Shown: positions 10,456-17,596 of the stretch, piece by piece
How the letters are laid out: the number at the start of each line of letters is the position of its first letter
Numbering within the stretch: the first letter of the stretch is position 1
Assembly (NCBI GenBank): GCA_001647635.1
Contig: CP014761.1
Span: forward strand, 806,001-870,000
DNA length: 64,000 bases
Direction: 5' to 3'
Source of the DNA: Leifsonia xyli
Lineage (GTDB): Bacteria > Actinomycetota > Actinomycetes > Actinomycetales > Microbacteriaceae
The notes under the pieces: generated by a model
The model's database searches: none
What the model was told of the DNA's origin: nothing
The model's input: only the letters and a program-made list of their open reading frames with translations
Program-made: the position numbers and the translations under genes

Positions 10456-11532
10456 ATGACGATCGTGGACGCCGTCGCCGAGCCGCTCCCCCGCGCCGTG
10501 ATCGACCTCGCTGCCGTGCGACACAACGTCGCGCACCTCACGAAGCTCATCGCGCCCGCCGAGACCATGCTGGCTGTGAAGGCCGACGCCTACGGCCACG
10601 GCCTCCTCCCCATCGCCCAGGCGGGCCTCGAAGCAGGGGCGTCGTCGCTGGCCGTGCTCGAGATCCCCGCCGGACTCGTGCTGCGGCACGCCGGCGTGAC
10701 CGTCCCGATCCTCGCCTGGCTGCACGGGCAGGACACGGACTGGCGCGCGGGCATCGAGGCCGACATCGAGCTCGGCATCTCCGCTGCGTGGCAGCTGGAG
10801 GCGATCGCGGCTGCCGGCGCCGACCGCCCGGCGGTCGTGCACCTGAAGGTCGACACCGGCCTCAGCCGCAACGGCGCGACCCGCGAGGAGTGGCCCGGGC
10901 TCGTTCAGTACGCCGTCGAACTGGAGCGCCAGGGCCTGGTCCGCATCCGCGCCGCCTGGTCGCACCTCGCCGACGCCTCCATCGCCGACGACGAGGCCGC
11001 GCTGGCGGAGTTCCGCGACGCGGTCGTCCAGGCGGAGAAGCTGGGCGCGCACTTCGAGGTGCTGCACCTGGCGGCGAGCTCGGCGGGCATCCGGATGCCG
11101 GAGGCGCGGTTCTCGTTCGTCCGGTTCGGCATCGCCGCCTACGGCTTCTCCCCCTTCGACGACGCCACCGGCGCGGAGCTCGGACTCATCCCGGCGATGC
11201 GGCTGGAGGCTCCCGTCACCCAGGTGCACGTCGGCGGCACCACGCAGGTGCGGCTCGGTATCGGCTGGGCGGACGGCGTTCCCACGCTCGGGATCGCCAA
11301 GACCAGCATCCAGCTGAACGGCCGACGCTGCCAGCTCCTCGCCGTCGAGGCGGACAGCATGCTGGTGGATGCGGGAGCGCACCGCGTCGAGGTCGGCGAC
11401 ACCGCGATCCTCTTCGGCCCGGGCACCGACGGCGAGGTCACCGCCGAGAAGTACGCCGACTGGGCCGAGACGATCGCCGACGAGATGGTCACCGGCGTCG
11501 CCCCTCGCGTCCCCCGCGTCTACGTCAACTGA
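10456..11532 (+). CDS. alr: Alanine racemase, PLP barrel subunit lacking the catalytic Tyr loop
   Basis: 358 residues, family fold III PLP racemase. The barrel carries the PLP lysine (Lys42, AVKADAYGHG) and the family motifs VDTGLSRNG, AWSHLAD, AASSAG and FVRFGIAAYG. The C-terminal domain is altered. About 17 residues that normally hold V-S-Y-G, with the second catalytic base, are missing between QVHVGG and GIGWADG. The usual R-I-x-M-D motif has also become VEADS. By family knowledge it should make D-alanine for the cell wall, but by itself it lacks the L-to-D proton-transfer tyrosine. The preceding gene retains exactly that part. GAGG of the upstream stop region may serve as the ribosome binding site. 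Confidence 0.88.
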   Translation: MTIVDAVAEPLPRAVIDLAAVRHNVAHLTKLIAPAETMLAVKADAYGHGLLPIAQAGLEAGASSLAVLEIPAGLVLRHAGVTVPILAWLHGQDTDWRAGIEADIELGISAAWQLEAIAAAGADRPAVVHLKVDTGLSRNGATREEWPGLVQYAVELERQGLVRIRAAWSHLADASIADDEAALAEFRDAVVQAEKLGAHFEVLHLAASSAGIRMPEARFSFVRFGIAAYGFSPFDDATGAELGLIPAMRLEAPVTQVHVGGTTQVRLGIGWADGVPTLGIAKTSIQLNGRRCQLLAVEADSMLVDAGAHRVEVGDTAILFGPGTDGEVTAEKYADWAETIADEMVTGVAPRVPRVYVN

Positions 11533-11552
11533 CCGCCGCTGAAGTGCAGCTT

Positions 11553-11600
11553 GTTGCGGTCGACACGCCGTGCGACACCGCAACGACCTGCCCTTCGGGC
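11553..11600. terminator. Two adjacent hairpins between alr and gatD
   Basis: GTTGCGGT (11553-11560) pairs with ACCGCAAC (11577-11584), and an inner CAC/GTG stem extends the hairpin. A second small hairpin, GCCC-TTC-GGGC, is at 11590-11600. They fill the gap between the convergent stops of alr and gatD. No clear U tract follows on either strand, so a terminator role is likely but not certain. Confidence 0.5.
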
Positions 11601-11605
11601 TGGGG

Positions 11606-12322
11606 TCAGAGCGAGACGCCGAGGCGGTCGGCGATAGCGCGGCGCGCGTTCGTCGCGTAGCGGTCGACCCGCTCGGTCTGCGCGACCGGCGGCAGCTCGC
11701 TGCGCAGCGCGGTGCCCAGCAGCCGGTCGGCCAGCGCCGGATTCATCGGAAGCAGCGGGCCGTGCAGGTGCGTGCCGATCGACGCGCCGACGACCACGCC
11801 CTCCGTGCCGTCGCCGTTGCCGGTCCCGCTGACGAGACGGCCGAGCGGTTCCGCGCCGTCGAGCACGGTCCGCGCCGAGTGGTTCTCGAAGCCCGCCACG
11901 GTCGAGCCATCTGCCAGACGCACGACGACCTCCCCGACGTGCCGCTTGCTCCCGAGCGCTGCCCGGGTCGGGAAGACGCCCGCGCCCGCCAGCAAGTCGC
12001 CTTCCGGCGTCTCCAGGCCCGTGCCGAGCAGCTGCCAACCGCCGGCGATGGCGAGGAAGGGCACGCCGGCGGCCTGCCACTCCCGCAGCCGCGGCGCGAT
12101 GCGCAGCACGTCCTCGTGCACGGCGCGCTGACCCGAGAGCGGGCCGGAGCCGATGTGCACGAGGTCGACGCCCGTGGGCAGCTCGCCGCCGACGGCGTGC
12201 GGGACGACCTCGGCGTCGATGCCGCGCCAGCGCGCGCGCTCGGCCAGCGCCAGGACGTTGCCGGCGTCGCCGTTGATGCCGAGCTCGGCCGGGTACAGGT
12301 GCAGGATGCGCAGGACGGTCAT
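11606..12322 (-). CDS. gatD: GatD-like glutamine amidotransferase without the nucleophilic cysteine
   Basis: 238 residues, CobB/CobQ-like class I glutamine amidotransferase of the GatD type. GatD normally hydrolyses glutamine and passes ammonia to MurT, which amidates D-Glu of lipid II. The nucleophile-elbow motif, normally [IV]-C-[AG]-G-[YL]-Q, reads AIAGGWQLLG: the cysteine is Ala93 (codon 12044-12046, GCC). The histidine motif HLHGPLLPMNP near residue 187 and the N-terminal strands are retained. ATG 12322 overlaps the murT stop (ATGA), so the two are translationally coupled. The protein should fold and bind MurT but not hydrolyse glutamine by the usual mechanism. This fits a family whose peptidoglycan uses that D-Glu carboxyl for cross-linking. 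Confidence 0.88.
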   Translation of the reverse strand: MTVLRILHLYPAELGINGDAGNVLALAERARWRGIDAEVVPHAVGGELPTGVDLVHIGSGPLSGQRAVHEDVLRIAPRLREWQAAGVPFLAIAGGWQLLGTGLETPEGDLLAGAGVFPTRAALGSKRHVGEVVVRLADGSTVAGFENHSARTVLDGAEPLGRLVSGTGNGDGTEGVVVGASIGTHLHGPLLPMNPALADRLLGTALRSELPPVAQTERVDRYATNARRAIADRLGVSL

Positions 12323-13593
12323 CGCTCGCCGCCCTCCAGGTCGAGGAAGCCCAGCTGCTTCCGGATGAGCATCATCTGCTCGTAGTTCACGATCATCGTC
12401 TTGGTGCCGCGGGCCGGCTTCGGCAGCTTCAGGAACGCCTGCAGCGCCGGCTTCAGCTCCGGGACGACCTGGTCGACGTCGATGCCCGCGTACGCGAAGC
12501 GCGTCGCGAACTGCCACGCCTTCGTGCCGGACACCACATCCACGTGCGTGAGCTTCGACAGGTCGATGTCGTAGACCCACGACGGATCCGGGGTGCCCTC
12601 GTCGACCGCGACGAACACCTGCTCGGGCGACTCCGCGAGATAGTCGAGGTTGAGCTGCAGGCTCGGCGGGTTCTTCATCATGATGATCTCGACGTCCTCG
12701 TCGTTCACCTTCAGCGTCTCGCCGCGTCCGTAGACCGTGCGGAGCGCGGCCATGGCGGCGACGACGGCGGTGGGCTGGAAGCGGTCGCCGAGGAGGCGGC
12801 GCGCCATCGCGGTCGCGCCCGCCGCGTCCACCGCGTAGTGCAGGCCGCGTGCGGGGAGGCCGATGCGCACATCCACGCCGCCGATGGTCAGCTGGGCGCT
12901 CTGCACCTCGAGCTTGCTGACGAAGACCGACGGGATGGGCAGCGTGCCCGCCGCCGTGCCGGTGAGGTCCTTCACGTTCGCCAGGCCGTTCGGAGACGAT
13001 TCGATGATGGACGGAGCCACGGCGAACGTCGTCACGTCGCGGCCCTGCGCGGTCAGCTCCGCACCGACGCGCGCCAGGCTGTCGTCGTCGGCGTTCACCA
13101 CGACGAACTCGGACGAGCCCTCGGCGATGGAGCGCAGCATCCCGATCACCCGGGTGGGCTCGAAGAAGCGGTTGAGCTGGTCGATCTGCACGTTGAGCAG
13201 CAGGGAGCCGCGCGGCTTCAGCACGCGAGCGAGGTCGACGCCGTAGGCCTCGTCGACCTCGATCACGCCGACGTCGCCGCGCACGTACCCGTCGAGCGGC
13301 ACGTCGGCGAGCAGGGCGGAGGCGATGCCCTGCGGCAGGTTGCCGCCGGACGGGTTGGTGAAGACGTCCAGGCCGTGCTCGCGCAGGATGGCGGTGAGCA
13401 TGTTCGTCGTCGTGGACTTGCCGTTCGATCCGGAGACGAACACGACGCCGAGCGGAAGCCGGCTGACGGCGCGCTCCAGGAACTTCGGCGCGATGGCGAG
13501 GGCGACGCGGCCGGGGACCGCGGAGCCGCCTCCCCGCAGGCGAAGGAGCCAGCGGGCGAGGCGGCCGGCGATGACCGCCAGTCGGTAGCGCAC
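12319..13593 (-). CDS. murT: MurT-like Mur ligase lacking the zinc-ribbon cysteines
   Basis: 424 residues. The Mur ligase central domain has the ATP loop GSNGKSTTTNML and NPSGGNLPQG. The C-terminal DUF1727 domain includes MKNPPSLQLNLDYL and DPSWVYDIDL. Other MurT proteins carry a four-cysteine zinc ribbon inserted in the central domain; this sequence has no cysteine at all. The loop that normally reads N-D-x-x-x-D-G-x-D-x-S-W is shortened to VDEGTPDPSW. MurT with GatD normally amidates the alpha-carboxyl of lipid II D-glutamate. Here ATP use and substrate binding seem preserved while the glutaminase interface is altered. The GTG start lies 4 bases after the rpoD stop, so rpoD-murT-gatD is a likely operon. 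Confidence 0.88.
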   Translation of the reverse strand: MRYRLAVIAGRLARWLLRLRGGGSAVPGRVALAIAPKFLERAVSRLPLGVVFVSGSNGKSTTTNMLTAILREHGLDVFTNPSGGNLPQGIASALLADVPLDGYVRGDVGVIEVDEAYGVDLARVLKPRGSLLLNVQIDQLNRFFEPTRVIGMLRSIAEGSSEFVVVNADDDSLARVGAELTAQGRDVTTFAVAPSIIESSPNGLANVKDLTGTAAGTLPIPSVFVSKLEVQSAQLTIGGVDVRIGLPARGLHYAVDAAGATAMARRLLGDRFQPTAVVAAMAALRTVYGRGETLKVNDEDVEIIMMKNPPSLQLNLDYLAESPEQVFVAVDEGTPDPSWVYDIDLSKLTHVDVVSGTKAWQFATRFAYAGIDVDQVVPELKPALQAFLKLPKPARGTKTMIVNYEQMMLIRKQLGFLDLEGGER

Positions 13594-13597
13594 CGGT

Positions 13598-14959
13598 TTA
13601 CTCGAGGTAGTCGCGCAGCGACTGCGACCGCGACGGGTGGCGCAGCTTCGCCATCGTCTTCGACTCGATCTGACGGATGCGCTCGCGCGTCACGCCGAAC
13701 GTGTCACCGATCTGGTCGAGGGTCTTCGGCATGCCGTCGCCGAGGCCGAAGCGCATGCGGATCACGCCCGCCTCGCGCTCCGACAGGGAGTCGAGCAGGC
13801 TCTCCAGCTGCTTCTGCAGCATGGTGAAGCCGACCGCGTCGGCCGGCACGACCGCCTCGGTGTCCTCGATCAGGTCGCCGAACTCGCTGTCGCCGTCCTC
13901 ACCCAGCGGGGTGTGGAGCGAGATGGGCTCGCGACCGTACTTCTGCACCTCGATGACCTTCTCCGGGGTCATGTCGAGTTCCTTCGACAGCTCCTCGGGG
14001 GTGGGTTCGCGACCCAGGTCCTGCAGCATCTGGCGCTGCACGCGGGCCAGCTTGTTGATGACCTCGACCATGTGCACCGGGATGCGGATGGTGCGCGCCT
14101 GGTCGGCCATGGCGCGGGTGATCGCCTGACGGATCCACCAGGTGGCGTAGGTGGAGAACTTGAAGCCCTTCGTGTAGTCGAACTTCTCGACGGCACGGAT
14201 GAGGCCCAGGTTGCCCTCCTGGATGAGGTCGAGGAACTGCATGCCGCGGCCGGTGTAGCGCTTGGCGAGCGACACGACGAGGCGCAGGTTGGCGCCGAGC
14301 AGGTGGCTCTTGGCGCGCTGGCCGTCGCGGGCGACCCACTTCAGCTCGCGCTCGAGCTCCTTGCTGAGGTTCGGAGTGTTCGCCAGCTTGTCCTCGGCGA
14401 ACAGACCGGCCTCGATCCGCATGGCGAGCTCGACCTCTTCGGCCGCGTTCAGCAGCGGGACCTTGCCGATCTGCTTCAGGTAGTCCTTGACCGGGTCGGC
14501 GGTGGCGCCGGTGATGGTCGTCGAGTAGACGGGGATGTCGTCCTCTTCGTCGACGGCGCGCAGCACGAGCGCGTCGGTCGGCAGGGGCACGTCGGCTGCG
14601 GCGGCCAGGGCCGCGGGGGCCTTGCTCTCCGTGTCGGGCTCGGCGTCGTCGTCCGCCTCGGCCTCGGCCTCGTCGGTCTCGGTCTCGTCGGTCGCCTCGG
14701 CGTCCTCCGCGACCTCCACCTCGTCGATCTCGACCTCGGCGTCGTCGTCGAGCTCCTCGTCGTCGTCAGCCGCGGCGGACGCCTTGGACGTCTGCTTCTT
14801 CGCAGCCGTCGACTTGGTCTTCGCCGGAGCCTTCGCCGCCGCCTTCTTGGGCGCGGCCTTCTTCGCCGCGGGCTTCGCGGTCTCGTCCGCAGCCGCAGTC
14901 ACGGTCTCTTCGACCTCGACCTCCGCTTCGCGGGTCTTCGTTGCTGCACGGGTTGCCAT
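13598..14959 (-). CDS. rpoD: Principal RNA polymerase sigma factor (SigA/HrdB type)
   Basis: 453 residues. The first 150 residues are low complexity: a Lys/Ala-rich stretch followed by a strongly Asp/Glu-rich stretch, typical of actinobacterial principal sigma factors. Then come region 1.2 ([16 protein letters not shown]), region 2 with the core-binding and -10 recognition helices ([21 protein letters not shown], here [20 protein letters not shown]), region 3, and region 4 with the -35 helix-turn-helix ([13 protein letters not shown]). It directs transcription of most housekeeping genes. ATG 14959 has AAAGG 8 bases upstream and begins MATRAATKT; an ATG five codons earlier is less well placed. 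Confidence 0.95.
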   Translation of the reverse strand: MATRAATKTREAEVEVEETVTAAADETAKPAAKKAAPKKAAAKAPAKTKSTAAKKQTSKASAAADDDEELDDDAEVEIDEVEVAEDAEATDETETDEAEAEADDDAEPDTESKAPAALAAAADVPLPTDALVLRAVDEEDDIPVYSTTITGATADPVKDYLKQIGKVPLLNAAEEVELAMRIEAGLFAEDKLANTPNLSKELERELKWVARDGQRAKSHLLGANLRLVVSLAKRYTGRGMQFLDLIQEGNLGLIRAVEKFDYTKGFKFSTYATWWIRQAITRAMADQARTIRIPVHMVEVINKLARVQRQMLQDLGREPTPEELSKELDMTPEKVIEVQKYGREPISLHTPLGEDGDSEFGDLIEDTEAVVPADAVGFTMLQKQLESLLDSLSEREAGVIRMRFGLGDGMPKTLDQIGDTFGVTRERIRQIESKTMAKLRHPSRSQSLRDYLE

Positions 14960-15030
14960 GTGAACACCTTTCATACCAAGCGGAGGAGGGCCGGGATCCT
15001 GACGGCCGAGCCTGGCTCAGGGTTGCGTGC

Positions 15031-15060
15031 GGACACTACTAAGACCCAAGTCAAGTCCGG
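15031..15060 (-). promoter_or_regulatory. Possible rpoD promoter region
   Basis: Read on the minus strand, TTGACTTGGGTCTTAGTAGT combines a TTGACT -35-like box with TAG-containing -10-like hexamers about 80 bases before rpoD. The spacing between boxes is not ideal, so which hexamer is used is unclear. The rest of the 228-base gap shows no other feature I recognise. Confidence 0.3.
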
Positions 15061-15187
15061 GTGGGTGCGCCGGGCATCGTCTAATGCTCCGGCCCCGGGA
15101 CATGAATGGGTCCAGACGTCAATTATTGCACGTTCCGCGTGAGCCCCCGACCACGTACATCCCTTTTTCGGCAATACAGCCGGAGCC

Positions 15188-16516
15188 CTACAGCGCTTCG
15201 TGCCCGCCGCGCCTCCTCCACGCTCCTACGAGTGCAACCCAGAGAGGGGCTACTTCTATTCCCTCTTCCTCGCGGAGGCGGCGGCGTGTCCGGCGCCGGG
15301 CACGGATCAGGAACAGCACGCCGATGCCGACGATGACGTACTGGATGGCGAACGCCCAGCGGAAGTGGTCCAGCTGGTAGAGCTCGGCATCCGCGTCGCT
15401 GTGGGCCTGCACGTCGAGCGCGACACCGATGAGGAACATCATCACGAAGCTGGCGAGGAAGCCGCCGACGTTCACGATGCCGTTCGCCGACCCGAGGCTG
15501 TGCAGCGGGTTGAAGGTGCGGGCGAAGTCGAATCCGATCAGCGATCCCGGGCCGCCGATCCCGATCGCCGCGATGAGCACGACGATCGTCCAGAACGGGG
15601 GCTTTCCCGGCCAGAGCAGCACGAGCGTCCACGCCGCCGCCATGAGGGCGACGATCCCGAGCACCAGGTTGCTGCGCCGCATCGGGTAGCGCGCGGTGAG
15701 GATGCCGAGGATGGGACCCGAGATGAGCCCCGCGCCGACGAGCACCGTGAGCAGCGCGGAGGCGGCCGCCGGCTGGATGCCGATCGCGAAGACGAGGAAC
15801 GGGATCCCCCACATCAGGCTGAACACCGTCCCGGACGACTGGGTCACGAAGTGGGACCAGAAACCGAGCTGCGTTCCCGGCCGAGCGAGGCTGATCCTGA
15901 GCTGGCGGAGCGACTCGGACCACGTCGCCGGACGCGGCCCCTCGCTCGCGCCGACCGGGCGATCGGTGACGCCGACCACGATGCCGATCAGCGCGACGAC
16001 GGACAGGGAGGCGGCCGAGAGGAAGGCGACCGTCCAGCCGGACAGGTGCAGGAGCAGCGCGAACGGCACGGCCGACAGCACCTGGCCCAGCTGACCGACG
16101 TTGCCGATCCACTGCGACAGCTGCGGCACGATGCGGCCGCGGAACCAGGAGTTCACCAGCCGCATGAGAGAGGTGAAGACGGTGGCGTCGCCGGCCCCGA
16201 CCAGGATGCGTCCGGCGATCGCGATGGCGATGGTCGGCGCGTACGCGACGGCGACCTGGCCGACGACCATGAGCGCCGTGCCCGTGAGCATGAGAACGCG
16301 CGAGCCGATCCGGTCGATCAGAACGCCGACGGGCACCTGCATGCCGGCGTAGACGATCAGCTGGACGACGGCCAGCGTCGAGAGGACGGACGCCGACACG
16401 TGGAAGCGCTCGGTCGCAGCGACTCCCGCGACACCGATCGTGGTGCGCTGCATGACGGCGATCAGGTAGGCGAAGACGCCGATCCCGTAGACGAACCAGG
16501 AGCGACGCGAATTCAC
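15188..16516 (-). CDS. MFS transporter
   Basis: 442 residues with about twelve transmembrane helices. Major-facilitator signatures are visible: VGVLIDRIGSRVLML in the loop between helices 2 and 3, and GRILVGAGDATVFTSLMRL in helix 4-5. The arginine-rich C-terminal tail is cytoplasmic. It resembles nitrate/sugar-phosphate-like MFS permeases in general form, but no substrate can be assigned. The start is GTG 16516 (MNSRRSWF). It shares direction with the PAC2 gene upstream but has its own promoter, so the two are probably separate units. Confidence 0.85.
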   Translation of the reverse strand: MNSRRSWFVYGIGVFAYLIAVMQRTTIGVAGVAATERFHVSASVLSTLAVVQLIVYAGMQVPVGVLIDRIGSRVLMLTGTALMVVGQVAVAYAPTIAIAIAGRILVGAGDATVFTSLMRLVNSWFRGRIVPQLSQWIGNVGQLGQVLSAVPFALLLHLSGWTVAFLSAASLSVVALIGIVVGVTDRPVGASEGPRPATWSESLRQLRISLARPGTQLGFWSHFVTQSSGTVFSLMWGIPFLVFAIGIQPAAASALLTVLVGAGLISGPILGILTARYPMRRSNLVLGIVALMAAAWTLVLLWPGKPPFWTIVVLIAAIGIGGPGSLIGFDFARTFNPLHSLGSANGIVNVGGFLASFVMMFLIGVALDVQAHSDADAELYQLDHFRWAFAIQYVIVGIGVLFLIRARRRTRRRLREEEGIEVAPLWVALVGAWRRRGGHEAL

Positions 16517-16522
16517 CAGACG

Positions 16523-16528
16523 ATCCTA
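16523..16528 (-). promoter_or_regulatory. -10 hexamer of a leaderless promoter for the MFS gene
   Basis: TAGGAT on the minus strand is followed by 6 bases (CGTCTG) and then GTG 16516. Confidence 0.65.
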
Positions 16529-16576
16529 CGCCCGGCTATGCATGTGCTCGGCCGGGCCGGGAGGCGCGGTGTGCGC

Positions 16577-17506
16577 TCAGCGGTCGCCGCGGCCGTTCTC
16601 CTCGTCGCCGTGACGGCGGAAGGCGAGGAAGTTCTCGAGCTCGGCCGCGATCTCGTCGGCGGTCGGGAGCTCGCCGTCGCTGTCGGTCAGCGGCGAGCGC
16701 ACCTGCGTGTCCTCCATATAGGAGTCGTGCCGCTCCTCCAGGGTGCCGACCAGGCGGCCCAGCTCGGTGTTGCCTGCGACCTGCTCGTCGATGTTGGCGA
16801 TGAAGTCCCGGTCCTCCTGGCGGAGCCGGTCGGTCGGGAAGATGAGCCCGGTGGCCGCACTGATCGAGTCGAGGGCGGCGACGGCCGCGGCCGGGTACTC
16901 CGTGTCGGCGAGGTAGTGCGGGATGAGGAGGATGAATCCGGCGATCGGGTACGACAGCTGCTGCAGCCGGTACTCGAGGAGGTGCAGCGCGTTGGCGGGC
17001 ACCTGCGTGTGCGGCTTCCAGATCGACATGGAGTCGATCAGGTCCTGCCGGTTGCCGCTCACGGTGACGCCGATGGGGCGCGTGTGCGGGACGGGCATCG
17101 GGATGGAGTGCACCCAGGTGATGCTCTTCACCTTGAACTGCTCGATGAGGCCGAGCACGGCTTCCGTGAAGGCCTCCCAGCGGAAGTCGGGCTCGAAGCC
17201 GGAGAGCAGCAGGAACGGCTGGCGGAGCTCGTCGTAGGCGAGGTACAGCTTGAGCGTGGCCGGCTGGTAGTCGGTCAGGTGGTCCTGGTCGAAGTAGATG
17301 ATCGGGCGACGCGCGCGGTAGTCGAGCAGGATGTCGGCGTCGAACGTGGCGACGACCTCGCTGTCGAGCGTACCGAGGAGATAGGTGCCGAGCTGGCTGA
17401 CCCCGGAGCCTGCGTCCGCGAAGCCGGTGAGGCCCGCAACCAGCGGCAGGCCCTCCGGCACCTGGAGCGCCGGGTTGAGCTCGAAGAGTCGACGGGGGTC
17501 TCGCAT
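16577..17506 (-). CDS. PAC2 family protein
   Basis: 309 residues. The PAC2 (proteasome-assembly-chaperone-like) domain runs from about residue 20 to 230, with recognisable stretches GLTGFADAGSGVSQLG, WVHSIPMPVPHTRP and LLIPHYLADTEYP. In eukaryotes PAC2 helps assemble proteasomes; actinobacterial members are conserved but have no established role. An acidic C-terminal tail (residues 265-309) follows. No signal peptide or membrane segment is seen. The gene is divergent from pepA, with 90 bases between the two starts, and both are leaderless. Confidence 0.88.
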   Translation of the reverse strand: MRDPRRLFELNPALQVPEGLPLVAGLTGFADAGSGVSQLGTYLLGTLDSEVVATFDADILLDYRARRPIIYFDQDHLTDYQPATLKLYLAYDELRQPFLLLSGFEPDFRWEAFTEAVLGLIEQFKVKSITWVHSIPMPVPHTRPIGVTVSGNRQDLIDSMSIWKPHTQVPANALHLLEYRLQQLSYPIAGFILLIPHYLADTEYPAAAVAALDSISAATGLIFPTDRLRQEDRDFIANIDEQVAGNTELGRLVGTLEERHDSYMEDTQVRSPLTDSDGELPTADEIAAELENFLAFRRHGDEENGRGDR

Positions 17507-17512
17507 ATCTCA

Positions 17513-17518
17513 ACTCTA
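17513..17518 (-). promoter_or_regulatory. -10 hexamer of a leaderless promoter for the PAC2 gene
   Basis: TAGAGT on the minus strand, then TGAGAT (6 bases), then ATG 17506. Confidence 0.65.
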
Positions 17519-17584
17519 GAGCGGACCCCGCGCCGCGAACCTGTCTGTGACCGCTGCCGGGAACGCCCACAGCGAACACCGGGT

Positions 17585-17590
17585 TAGGGT
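17585..17590 (+). promoter_or_regulatory. -10 hexamer of a leaderless promoter for pepA
   Basis: TAGGGT, then CGACTC (6 bases), then ATG 17597. Confidence 0.65.
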
Positions 17591-17596
17591 CGACTC

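Noticed and set aside
15123..16112. Alternative minus-strand frame overlapping the MFS gene
   Set aside because: It is a shadow of the MFS gene, which has twelve helices and family motifs in the other frame.
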